Assembly: GCA_030587525.1 (NCBI GenBank)
Contig: JAUQYW010000471.1
Location: 1 to 8,728, forward strand
Reading direction: 5' to 3'
From: Candidatus Sigynarchaeota archaeon
GTDB taxonomy: Archaea; Asgardarchaeota; Lokiarchaeia; Sigynarchaeales; Sigynarchaeaceae
DNA length: 8,728 nucleotides
Position numbers and translations under genes: made by a program. Under the pieces are notes generated by a model. The model saw only the letters and a program-made list of their open reading frames with translations. It made no database searches and had not been told where the DNA came from. Of the stretch, positions 1-4,763 are shown one piece after another; positions within the stretch are counted from its first letter, which is position 1; every line of letters starts with the position of its first letter.

Positions 1-308
1 ATGGCCGGCCCCGTTTCTTGATAGAGGGGGCTACTATCGATCTTGGAAACGCTGTTATAGAGCGTGAACTGGACTTGCCCCATCTGGATGGGGGCCTCGT
101 AGTACATGTACCACGTGGCATTGACGGTCACGCGAGAACGCAGCCGGGCGGTCACGACGGGCGGGGGGTTACCCGACATGTTGACGTCGTTGATCCGCGC
201 GGACAGCAGGCCGAAATCGGTGCCGGTCGCGTTTTCTATCCGTGGAGCCGTGGCAAGCAACGTTCCTGCAATGACGAACGCGATGGCCACGGCTCTGGAC
301 GTTTTCAT
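1..308 (-). CDS. Secreted or membrane-anchored hypothetical protein (C-terminus cut by window edge)
   Basis: The frame is open from the ATG at 308 to the left edge, giving 102 codons with no stop, so the gene is partial at its C-terminus. Residues 1-22 form a typical signal peptide or N-terminal anchor: a short basic start (MKTSR) followed by a hydrophobic stretch (AVAIAFVIAGTLLATA). The visible mature part is rich in Val, Thr, Asn, Tyr and Ser, as in extracytoplasmic beta-sandwich domains, and holds NAT and NMS sequons (near residues 26, 43 and 63) that could be N-glycosylated. A TATA-like element lies about 35 bases upstream, so the leader is very short. I do not recognise the family. Its role outside the membrane is inferred from the signal sequence only. 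Confidence 0.7.
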   Translation of the reverse strand, partial: MKTSRAVAIAFVIAGTLLATAPRIENATGTDFGLLSARINDVNMSGNPPPVVTARLRSRVTVNATWYMYYEAPIQMGQVQFTLYNSVSKIDSSPLYQETGPA

Positions 309-340
309 TTTTAGCATCGGTAGAGAAATCTCACGAATCT

Positions 341-348
341 ATAAAAAC
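341..348 (-). promoter_or_regulatory. TATA element for the left-edge secreted protein
   Basis: On the minus strand this reads GTTTTTAT followed by AGA. It lies 33-40 bases before the ATG at 308, which predicts a transcription start about 8-10 bases ahead of the start codon. This fits an archaeal promoter with a short leader. Confidence 0.45.
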
Positions 349-631
349 GGCTTGGATTTTCCCGATCCCTTCGCGATCCATCCCGGGTGCCCGTGTCACC
401 CGCAGAGCGCGAAAGGGGCTCACGGAACATTCCTGCCGGATAACCGGGATTCAGCCTTGCCGAAAAACGAGAGTGCAAAAACAAGACAATGATGCACGCG
501 CACGTTTAAATGGAGTGAATTGGTGGTTCCATCCTGGATTTCGCGTGTTTTGATCGGTTCGTGGTACCCGAGGAATCATGAAGGATCGTGTGAAAATAGC
601 GTGTCGTGCAATTGGTTCGAGATAAACATCG

Positions 632-647
632 TTGCTACACGTAGCAA
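632..647. promoter_or_regulatory. Inverted repeat before receiver gene, candidate operator
   Basis: TTGCTAC and GTAGCAA form a perfect 7-base inverted repeat with a 2-base spacer. It ends 12 bases before the ATG of the receiver gene and lies just after a weak TATA-like GATAAACA (621-628). That position suits a repressor site around the transcription start. A leader hairpin is the alternative. Both roles are inferred. Confidence 0.4.
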
Positions 648-659
648 TCGAGTGATGAC

Positions 660-1022
660 ATGTCCGCCAGAGGAAAGCGACGCGTGCTCGTCGTCGATGA
701 CGATGAAGGGATATGCACGACCATGGCGGATATCCTGGATGCAATGAATTTCGACGTGAACGTTGCCAATGACGGGTACAAGGCAATCGAGCTCGTCGAG
801 GTGCACGAGTTCGCGATGACCTTGATGGACGTGCGGATGCCGGGACTTGACGGGCTGGAAACTCTCAAGAGATTGAGGAAAAAAAAGCCCTCGCTGAAAG
901 TCGTGATAATGACCGCGTACTCGAGCCCCGACACGCTCGATGAGATAAAAAAAATTGGCGTGGATGGAATCTTGGCAAAGCCAATCAACTTTACCGAGCT
1001 TTTTCGGCTCATGCCCTGTTGA
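660..1022 (+). CDS. Stand-alone response regulator receiver domain (CheY-like)
   Basis: The protein is 120 residues and consists of one receiver domain. The acidic pocket is seen as VVDDDE (Asp 13-15), the phospho-acceptor is Asp57 in LMDVRMPG, the switch Thr85 is in IMTAY, and the conserved Lys107 is in LAKP. All key residues for phosphorylation by a histidine kinase are therefore present. No output domain follows, and no histidine kinase is in the window, so it is an orphan regulator whose partner is unknown. The C-terminus ends 13 residues after Lys107, about one helical turn or two shorter than CheY, so helix 5 is short. The ATG at 660 is preferred: it is preceded by GAGTGATG, and no longer in-frame start is convincing. 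Small reading frames follow closely. Confidence 0.93.
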   Translation: MSARGKRRVLVVDDDEGICTTMADILDAMNFDVNVANDGYKAIELVEVHEFAMTLMDVRMPGLDGLETLKRLRKKKPSLKVVIMTAYSSPDTLDEIKKIGVDGILAKPINFTELFRLMPC

Positions 1023-1035
1023 GAAGCGATCGAGC

Positions 1036-1110
1036 TTGCCTTTGCAGGAGCATCCCTTGTTCTCCGCGTTCCTGGAAGCGTTGCACGGCATGGCTGCACC
1101 GGAGGGATGA
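1036..1110 (+). CDS. Possible micro-ORF after the receiver gene
   Basis: A 24-codon frame from a TTG at 1036 to the TGA at 1108-1110 gives an amphipathic peptide containing EHPLFSAFLEALHGM. By hand count about three quarters of its codons end in G or C, like the receiver gene. The frame is +1 relative to the receiver and is open back through the receiver stop, so it could also be a frameshifted C-terminal extension. Its TGA overlaps the ATG at 1107 as ATGA. Start codon and reality are uncertain. Confidence 0.22.
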   Translation: MPLQEHPLFSAFLEALHGMAAPEG

Positions 1111-1208
1111 TTCCGATGGCAATGATCGAGAACAAGCTCAACGGATCGTTGAACCTCGATTCATTCGCGCTCGTTTTGCTTGGTTCGATTATAAAAAAGG
1201 AGCAATGA
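1107..1208 (+). CDS. Possible 33-residue hypothetical micro-protein
   Basis: This frame begins at an ATG directly after GGAGGG and ends at TGA. Starts at the ATGs at 1116 or 1122 would give better spacing to that Shine-Dalgarno-like site. The peptide has a hydrophobic middle-to-C-terminal part (FALVLLGSII) followed by KKEQ. It lies in the same frame as the receiver gene, which stays open from the receiver TGA (1020-1022) to 1208, so readthrough is formally possible. Codon use is coding-like. I recognise no family. Confidence 0.3.
   Translation: MIPMAMIENKLNGSLNLDSFALVLLGSIIKKEQ
1188..1197 (+). promoter_or_regulatory. TATA-like element, distal
   Basis: GATTATAAAAAAGG is a good archaeal TATA match about 110 bases before the winged-helix gene at 1306. 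It would start transcription near 1220. It overlaps the end of the possible 33-residue frame, so it may be incidental. Confidence 0.3.
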
Positions 1209-1251
1209 CACGGTCGTGAATGTCCACATGTGCATCAAGGGAATCATCGTT

Positions 1252-1263
1252 CTTTAAAAATAT
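1252..1263 (+). promoter_or_regulatory. TATA element of winged-helix gene
   Basis: CTTTAAAAATAT is centred about 48 bases before the ATG at 1306 and predicts a start near 1283, giving a leader of roughly 20 bases that contains the Shine-Dalgarno site. Confidence 0.5.
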
Positions 1264-1293
1264 TCGTCGGATTCTTCTCATGAAACCATGGAA

Positions 1294-1300
1294 GGTGATC
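1294..1300 (+). promoter_or_regulatory. Shine-Dalgarno site fixing the 1306 start
   Basis: GGTGATC, complementary to the usual archaeal 16S rRNA 3' end, lies 5 bases before the ATG at 1306. The earlier ATGs at 1280 and 1288 run into stops within ten codons, so this site decides the start. Confidence 0.6.
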
Positions 1301-1305
1301 CGTGA

Positions 1306-1680
1306 ATGAATGCTACTGGAACGGCCAAGTTCCAACCAAGCAACGAGAAATTTCCAAGCACGCGAAAAGCGATCAAAGAACGGAGGAGAGACGAGGCTTT
1401 GGCACGCGTTCGTTTCCTGCTGGCCAAGCACGGGGGATTGACGCGTGACCAACTTGTTGCAAAGCTGCGATCCCTGGCGTGTGCCTTGCCGCGGACGACC
1501 TTGTACGACCTGATGTACCCGTGCATCGTCCGGAAGGAGATCGTTCGCGTGAAGGTCGTCGGCGTGGAGGGGACCCATAAGCACGGTCTTGGCCGCCCGC
1601 AAACATATTTCGTGCTGGTGACGTGCATCGACAAGTTCAAGCGATCGTTCCGTCGATGCAAGGTTGTCGTGCTTGATTGA
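1306..1680 (+). CDS. Winged helix-turn-helix protein, hypothetical
   Basis: The protein is 124 residues and has the layout of an archaeal winged-helix DNA-binding domain. A basic N-terminal arm covers residues 20-30. Helix 1 is about 30-43 (DEALARVRFLLAKHG), helix 2 about 46-55 (TRDQLVAKL), and the likely recognition helix about 62-72 (PRTTLYDLM). Two strands with a wing follow, ending in GLGRPQTYFVLV, a pattern common in archaeal winged-helix regulators. No ligand or dimer domain is visible. The start is set by a GGTGATC Shine-Dalgarno site 5 bases upstream, and a TATA element lies about 48 bases upstream, so it probably has its own promoter. DNA binding is inferred from fold pattern; the target is unknown. 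Confidence 0.75.
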   Translation: MNATGTAKFQPSNEKFPSTRKAIKERRRDEALARVRFLLAKHGGLTRDQLVAKLRSLACALPRTTLYDLMYPCIVRKEIVRVKVVGVEGTHKHGLGRPQTYFVLVTCIDKFKRSFRRCKVVVLD

Positions 1681-1801
1681 GGATAAGCCCAAATCTTTAG
1701 CAACGAATATCGTGGCGAGGAAGGGCGAAACAAGATAGGTTCTCGGGTGCCTTGCATAAATACCGTTGCATTCAAGCTACAAAAGTATTTCATTTCATTA
1801 T

Positions 1802-1957
1802 TTAACTCGCTTGCTTGAGGAGAATCCATGATTTCTCGCGGGGCAATTCATAGAAGTGATGACCCGGTCCTTGCAAATCGACAAAAGATCTCCCGTGGCG
1901 ATCATTTAAACATTGCTTTACAACATTGTACACGGCCACGCCCAACACTGTTTTCAT
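1802..1957 (-). CDS. Short hypothetical protein, possibly NitrOD5-like
   Basis: The minus-strand frame is open from a GTG at 2014, but the ATG at 1957 is preferred because the TATA element at 1977-1985 would start transcription at about that base, giving a leaderless 51-residue protein. The pattern (VLGVAVYNVVKQCLND, then GHHFYELPREKSWILLKQ) loosely resembles the small helical archaeal NitrOD5/DUF3227-type domain; this comes from memory of the pattern and is weak. A segment of it recurs in damaged form at 3223-3270, which argues that it belongs to a family that was duplicated here. It diverges from the GTPase gene. It could still be non-coding. Confidence 0.33.
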   Translation of the reverse strand: MKTVLGVAVYNVVKQCLNDRHGRSFVDLQGPGHHFYELPREKSWILLKQAS

Positions 1958-1976
1958 TCTTGAACGCATGATGAAA

Positions 1977-1985
1977 CTATTTAAG
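1977..1985. promoter_or_regulatory. TATA element that could serve both strands
   Basis: ACTATTTAAG on the plus strand reads CTTAAATAGT on the minus strand, a TATA match both ways. On the plus strand it lies about 35 bases before the GTPase ATG at 2018. On the minus strand it lies about 24 bases before the ATG at 1957. Confidence 0.5.
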
Positions 1986-2017
1986 GCTTGAATCGAAGCT
2001 TCTAAGGGATTCACGCC

Positions 2018-2521
2018 ATGAAGATCATCACGATGAAGGTCGTAATCCTTGGAGACCCGGAAGTGGGTAAAACAGCACTCTTGTCACGTTATGTGAGAAA
2101 TGCATTCCGCGAGTATTACCTTCCCACCTTGGGCTCGGAGTTCACCATCACCGAAAAAAAAATTCGTGATGGCACTGAAATTCACCTGCATTTCTGGGAC
2201 CTCGCGGGGAGTGGATCCTTTGCGGTGATGCGCCGGTATTATCTCCACGGGGCAAATGCTGCCTTGATATGCTTCGCTCTCGATAAGCCGGCGTCGTTTC
2301 ATGGCGTCGAAGCATGGAAAAATGACCTGGACCATGTCCGATCTGGTGCAATTCCAATAATCCTTGTCGGTTGCAAATCGGATGTTACCCCGGAAGTTGA
2401 CCATGATTTGATCGATGCATTTTGCGTTCGAAACTCGGTCCTGTTCGTGAAAACGAGCGCCAGGACTGGCGAAAATGTTCACCGGCTGTTTTCACGTTTG
2501 ATCGACATGGTGCGAGACTGA
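2018..2521 (+). CDS. Ras/Rab-like small GTPase with altered G3 and G4 motifs
   Basis: The 167-residue protein is one small GTPase domain of the usual Ras/Rab length. The P-loop (G1) is GDPEVGKT at 12-19. The switch I Thr37 is in PTLGSEF, as in Rab proteins. G3 is WDLAGSG at 60-66 and G4 is VGCKSD at 117-122. G5 is TSA at 146-148. Two canonical residues differ: Ser replaces the Gln that helps hydrolysis after DxxG, and Cys replaces the Asn of NKxD. There is no C-terminal cysteine motif for prenylation, so membrane attachment of that kind is not expected. Known family members act as GTP-dependent switches. The ATG at 2018 follows a TATA element at 1977-1985; the second Met (2033) is an alternative start. 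No exchange factor or GTPase activator is visible nearby. Confidence 0.93.
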   Translation: MKIITMKVVILGDPEVGKTALLSRYVRNAFREYYLPTLGSEFTITEKKIRDGTEIHLHFWDLAGSGSFAVMRRYYLHGANAALICFALDKPASFHGVEAWKNDLDHVRSGAIPIILVGCKSDVTPEVDHDLIDAFCVRNSVLFVKTSARTGENVHRLFSRLIDMVRD

Positions 2522-2594
2522 TTTTCTGGATCGCGACGGATTATCCCGTTCATGACTTGCGGTGGCGTCATGTGCCAGCTTTTTGGAGAACCAG

Positions 2595-2692
2595 GAAAAA
2601 AAATATAAAAATGGTGCTGTCTCGTATTCCGGGACATCAGAGCAATATTTCCTGCATGCTCATGATAGCACCGGCCAAGGCATCGTTCAAGA
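2595..2692 (-). repeat. Intact member of a duplicated segment (partner 3534-3630)
   Basis: The 3' half of the RHH gene and its downstream A/T-rich tract recur at 3534-3630. Over the 50 bases 2641-2690 against 3579-3628 I count 44 identities by hand. Weaker similarity continues through both A-rich tracts. Confidence 0.65.
2596..2611 (-). terminator. T-rich terminator of the RHH gene
   Basis: On the minus strand this reads TTTTTATATTTTTTTT and lies 26-41 bases after the stop of the RHH gene at 2637. Runs of T without a strong stem are typical archaeal stop signals. Confidence 0.5.
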
Positions 2693-2780
2693 ACGTGCCG
2701 ATGTCTTGACCTTCTATCACGGCCAATTCCTTGGCGATCTTATAGAGATCATCGTCGATAACGAGTTCGATCTTTGGCAT
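2637..2780 (-). CDS. Short ribbon-helix-helix DNA-binding protein
   Basis: This 47-residue protein fits the ribbon-helix-helix (RHH) fold. The strand is PKIELVID (2-9), helix A is DDLYKIAKELAVIEGQD (10-26), and helix B is IGTFLNDALAGAIMSMQE (27-44). RHH proteins of this size dimerise through the strand and bind operator DNA, often as repressors or antitoxins. No toxin gene lies next to it. The ATG at 2780 is the only reasonable start. A TATA element (2853-2863) sits upstream and predicts a leader of about 50 bases containing an inverted repeat that could be an autoregulatory site. A T-rich terminator follows. It is transcribed alone. A decayed partial copy lies at 3578-3628. Fold assignment is by pattern only. 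Confidence 0.72.
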   Translation of the reverse strand: MPKIELVIDDDLYKIAKELAVIEGQDIGTFLNDALAGAIMSMQEILL

Positions 2781-2816
2781 GATCAACGACCGTTCGTTTT
2801 CTATAGCATCTATTCG

Positions 2817-2833
2817 ATCTGGTTTTGCCAGAT
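2817..2833. promoter_or_regulatory. Inverted repeat near the RHH gene transcription start
   Basis: ATCTGG and CCAGAT form a perfect 6-base inverted repeat around a 5-base TTTTG spacer. It overlaps the transcription start predicted from the TATA element at 2853-2863. That is where an RHH repressor controlling its own gene would bind. The link is inferred. Confidence 0.35.
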
Positions 2834-2852
2834 ATCAATCCTGCTCAATGCC

Positions 2853-2863
2853 TCTTTAAAAGC
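2853..2863 (-). promoter_or_regulatory. TATA element of the RHH gene
   Basis: On the minus strand it reads GCTTTTAAAGAG, about 78 bases before the ATG at 2780, predicting transcription from about 2830. Confidence 0.45.
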
Positions 2864-3004
2864 AAAAATGATTCCTCTTCTTCGATTTCGTTCGGTACAC
2901 GAAATTTGATTAGACGAGAAATTACGTGGTTAACGTTGGATACAAGGTGGTCATGCTCGATCGAAGGAGAGCCCGCGATCTTTGCTGGCAAGCGCCGTGA
3001 CAAG

Positions 3005-3014
3005 AAAAAATAAA
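3005..3014 (-). terminator. T-rich stop signal after the small membrane ORF
   Basis: The minus strand reads CCTTTATTTTTTCTTG beginning about 12 bases after the stop codon at 3027, consistent with an archaeal T-run terminator. Confidence 0.35.
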
Positions 3015-3026
3015 GGAAAACGGTTG

Positions 3027-3224
3027 TTACGGGGGGCCGAATGCCAAGATCAAGACCTTCGGACCAAGGAAGGACGATGCCACGAGTCCTAATATGACCA
3101 TTGCTGCCGTCGCGAGAGATAGCCACAATACATCGTGTTGTTTTTTCGTTATCGCATCACCTCGTACTTGCTCGCGAGATGGTTTAAGGGGATCGATACC
3201 TCGCTCCTCGCAAGCTGGTAACAC
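3027..3224 (-). CDS. Possible small membrane protein
   Basis: This 65-residue frame starts at a GTG. It has a polar, charged N-terminal half (residues 1-30) and a hydrophobic C-terminal half (VLWLSLATAAMVILGLVAS, then FLGPKVLILAFGPP), which could be one long or two short membrane segments with the N-terminus inside. A T-run lies directly after the stop. The start is doubtful: a TATA-like CTTAAACC (about 3182-3190) lies inside the frame, and an in-frame TTG further down would give only about 33 residues. The 5' end touches the decayed duplicate at 3223-3270. No family is recognised, and chance is a real possibility. Confidence 0.33.
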   Translation of the reverse strand: MLPACEERGIDPLKPSREQVRGDAITKKQHDVLWLSLATAAMVILGLVASSFLGPKVLILAFGPP

Positions 3225-3270
3225 ATCTCTTGCGATGATTATTTCAAGATTGCTTTACACCATTGTAAAC
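3223..3270 (-). pseudogene. Decayed copy of the short ORF at 1802-1957
   Basis: Read on the minus strand, 3270-3223 matches 1933-1886 at 37 of 48 positions by hand count (26 of the first 30). In frame it encodes VYNGVKQS then TGA, where the other copy reads VYNVVKQCLND, so the frame is broken. No start codon is found upstream in this frame before a stop. The segment also contains the inverted repeat TTTACA-N4-TGTAAA at 3254-3269, so a conserved DNA site is the alternative reading. Confidence 0.4.
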
Positions 3271-3534
3271 AAGCACCCCTTTCACCGCGTGATTATCATC
3301 ACGGCTGGACCCGCAACCTTATTAACCGGGCATTATATTCGAAACGGGGCGAGAATCAAGGACGGTTTCGCTATAACCCGTCAGGGAAGCCTTCAAACGC
3401 GTGACCTCCATGATCAATACAAGATGCATTCCATAGCACGTGGAGGAACCGTTTCAAGATATCATCGTGGAAGACCACGGTCATCGTGCCCGTGACTTGT
3501 GTATGCGGCAAGAGCTCGTTCCAATTAGAATTAG

Positions 3535-3549
3535 AAAAAACATAAAAAA
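3535..3549 (-). terminator. T-rich terminator, possible end of the long minus-strand cluster
   Basis: On the minus strand this reads TTTTTTATGTTTTTT. It is the first strong T-rich tract after the last cluster gene (stop at 3653) and is the duplicated counterpart of the tract at 2596-2611. I saw no T-run in the gaps between the upstream cluster genes. Confidence 0.45.
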
Positions 3550-3577
3550 GTGTGCCATCAAGGGTTTTAGTACAGCA

Positions 3578-3628
3578 AAGCAACCTGTCTTGCATGGTCA
3601 TGATAGCACCCGCCAAGGCATCGTTCAA
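3578..3628 (-). pseudogene. Remnant of an RHH gene (second helix only)
   Basis: This stretch encodes LNDALAGAIMTMQDRLL, nearly identical to the last 17 residues of the RHH protein at 2637-2780 (LNDALAGAIMSMQEILL). The strand and first helix are missing upstream, where the frame instead meets the stop codon of the 3653-3943 gene. The TGA stop of the intact copy is TGC here, so the frame runs on without apparent function. It is best read as a duplication that was partly overwritten and decayed. Confidence 0.6.
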
Positions 3629-3652
3629 ACCTTTGTTTGGTTGTTGTCGTGT

Positions 3653-3943
3653 TCATGCAGAGGGTGCCGCCTTCCTCAAGTATCGGACAAACTTGGCAAT
3701 CTGTCGAATTTTTCCAACGTCAATGTCTTTTTCCTTGGCCATTCCGAATTCCTCCAATTCATCTGGCATCAGTTTTAGGAAATTGTCGAAGGCTTCCCTT
3801 GAAATAAACAGCTTCAAAAGGGCTGCCTTGATTTTCCGGGTTTCTACATCCGCATTCTCTTTTAATTGCTTGGTTTCATGGACAAAGTCACGGATATCCT
3901 TATCCATTTCATTAACCCAGCCTTCAATTGGCTTGATACTCAA
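3653..3943 (-). CDS. Small helical hypothetical protein, paralogue of the 4003-4398 product
   Basis: This 96-residue, charged, alpha-helical protein has no membrane segment or signal peptide. The TTG at 3943 is chosen because GGAG lies about 10 bases upstream; an internal ATG would remove the first 12 residues. Residues 52-63 (FDNFLKLMPDEL) match LDRVLQIIPIEI of the neighbouring upstream gene in pattern, suggesting tandem paralogues. A 59-base gap separates the two genes, with no TATA element or T-run seen in it, so they are probably co-transcribed. It seems to be the last gene of the minus-strand cluster. Function is not recognised; a small protein-binding helical bundle is a guess. Confidence 0.65.
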   Translation of the reverse strand: MSIKPIEGWVNEMDKDIRDFVHETKQLKENADVETRKIKAALLKLFISREAFDNFLKLMPDELEEFGMAKEKDIDVGKIRQIAKFVRYLRKAAPSA

Positions 3944-4002
3944 GTTCTTTCAACTCCTGGATGTGATTGCTTGCTTTCGTCAAGTGTGATTACATGTGCA
4001 GT

Positions 4003-4398
4003 TCAGATCGGGACGAGGTTCTTGATATCCTGGATGAATGATGGATACTTCTTCATTTCGGCGAGAAGTGCCACGATGTGCGAGAAACAGTCCATGTCGC
4101 ACAACAGGTCAAGGACGCCATCTAAAATCGCTGGTATGCCGTCGCTGGTGATGTTCTTGTCTATTGCACCGACCAGGAACTTCGTGCTTTCATGGTTTTT
4201 TATCTCGATAGGAATGATTTGGAGGACACGGTCGAGGAAATCATCGTCCAGCGCGAGCCACTTCACGATCGAAAGTACCTCCTTCACTTTCTCGGCTACG
4301 ATGTTAGTGACCGGCTGAAACACGGGACGGTTATTGTCCTTACCGTGCTCGGGGCATCGCCGTGCCCGCCGTTTGTCTTTTTTTGTTTTTCTTGCCAT
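4003..4398 (-). CDS. Helical hypothetical protein with basic N-terminus
   Basis: The product is 131 residues from the ATG at 4398; the frame extends to a GTG at 4407, but that G starts a GTGATC motif just ahead of the ATG. The first 20 residues are strongly basic (MARKTKKDKRRARRC), a possible nucleic-acid contact. The rest alternates amphipathic helices (VAEKVKEVLSIVKWLALDD, GIPAILDGVLDLLCDMD, HIVALLAEMKKYPSFI). Residues 55-66 (LDRVLQIIPIEI) match the next gene in pattern. The N-terminal codons hold a long A-rich run. The gap to the upstream gene is 68 bases, with no clear promoter, so it may belong to the cluster. No family is recognised. Confidence 0.68.
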   Translation of the reverse strand: MARKTKKDKRRARRCPEHGKDNNRPVFQPVTNIVAEKVKEVLSIVKWLALDDDFLDRVLQIIPIEIKNHESTKFLVGAIDKNITSDGIPAILDGVLDLLCDMDCFSHIVALLAEMKKYPSFIQDIKNLVPI

Positions 4399-4466
4399 GG
4401 TGATCACGTTTCGTGTAAGTGATGTTTCGGGAAAGTTTTTGGTAATCGTCGCAATTGGCGAGTAGG

Positions 4467-4763
4467 TTACAGCGTCATGGTTCGCAGCGTCCGTGCCAGC
4501 CTCGAGCGCTGCAATGCCTGGACGAGGTAGTGATAGTCGCGGGCTGCAGCCCGTTCAACGCGAGTGATGAAATCCGCCACCTCGGCAACGTGATCGAGAT
4601 GCATCGTGACGTTGCCAGCAACGATCGTCATGCCAGGCGTGTCTTGATCGATGTAAGCGAATATCCCGCCAAGCGCGGTGGTGTGCTTGCAATACCATCG
4701 CCGGCCATCGGTTGATTTTACCCGCCAGAAACCGTGTTCCTTGCGGAGATATTTTTCAAGCAT
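4467..4763 (-). CDS. Hypothetical 98-residue protein of the cluster
   Basis: Residues 10-60 look like a small beta-rich domain (FWRVKSTDGRRWYCKHTTALGGIFAYI, with aromatic and Gly-rich turns), and residues 60-95 are helical. There is no signal peptide. The chosen ATG at 4763 overlaps the stop of the upstream gene by 8 bases (ATGCTTGA), which suggests coupled translation. In-frame ATGs at 4784, 4781, 4778 and 4772 would add up to 7 residues. I recognise no family or catalytic motif. Its tight junction makes it part of the cluster, and its role is probably linked to the Cys-rich protein it overlaps. Confidence 0.7.
   Translation of the reverse strand: MLEKYLRKEHGFWRVKSTDGRRWYCKHTTALGGIFAYIDQDTPGMTIVAGNVTMHLDHVAEVADFITRVERAAARDYHYLVQALQRSRLARTLRTMTL

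Larger units (their letters stand above)
309..659. other. Divergent intergenic region
   Basis: This stretch separates the minus-strand secreted protein from the plus-strand receiver gene. It holds the minus-strand TATA element near 345, a plus-strand TATA-like GTTTAAAT at 504-511, a weaker GATAAACA at 621-628, and an inverted repeat at 632-647. A 15-codon plus-strand frame from the ATG at 578 to a TAA at 623-625 could be a leader peptide but has no other support. I see no RNA gene or longer reading frame. Confidence 0.5.
1681..2017. other. Intergenic region before the GTPase, with a possible short minus-strand gene
   Basis: This AT-richer stretch has several plus-strand TATA-like sites (GCATAAATACC near 1755, TTATTTAAC near 1800, ATTTAAAC near 1906, CTATTTAAGG near 1980). 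The minus strand holds a short frame at 1802-1957 that shares a segment with 3223-3270. No RNA gene was recognised. Confidence 0.5.
3225..3652. other. Gene-poor region with decayed duplicate fragments
   Basis: No convincing intact gene was found here. The region holds the decayed copy of the 1802-1957 ORF (3223-3270), the decayed RHH fragment (3578-3628) and a minus-strand T-rich tract (3535-3549). An 85-codon minus-strand frame (3371-3628) crosses it but is judged to be an accident of the lost RHH stop codon. Confidence 0.5.

Noticed and set aside
576..1141. Two long minus-strand frames over the receiver gene
   Set aside because: The plus strand encodes a receiver with all key residues; the minus frames are its mirror and have no motif.
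2637..2780. RHH gene as antitoxin of a toxin-antitoxin pair
   Set aside because: No neighbouring frame on either side resembles a toxin, and the gene has its own promoter and terminator.
2845..3126. A 93-codon minus-strand frame
   Set aside because: It overlaps the better-looking membrane frame, has no good start signal and no recognised pattern. It is left as unexplained.
3371..3628. An 85-codon minus-strand frame
   Set aside because: It starts inside the duplicated RHH segment at a TTG and is open only because the TGA became TGC; the remainder shows no coding pattern.
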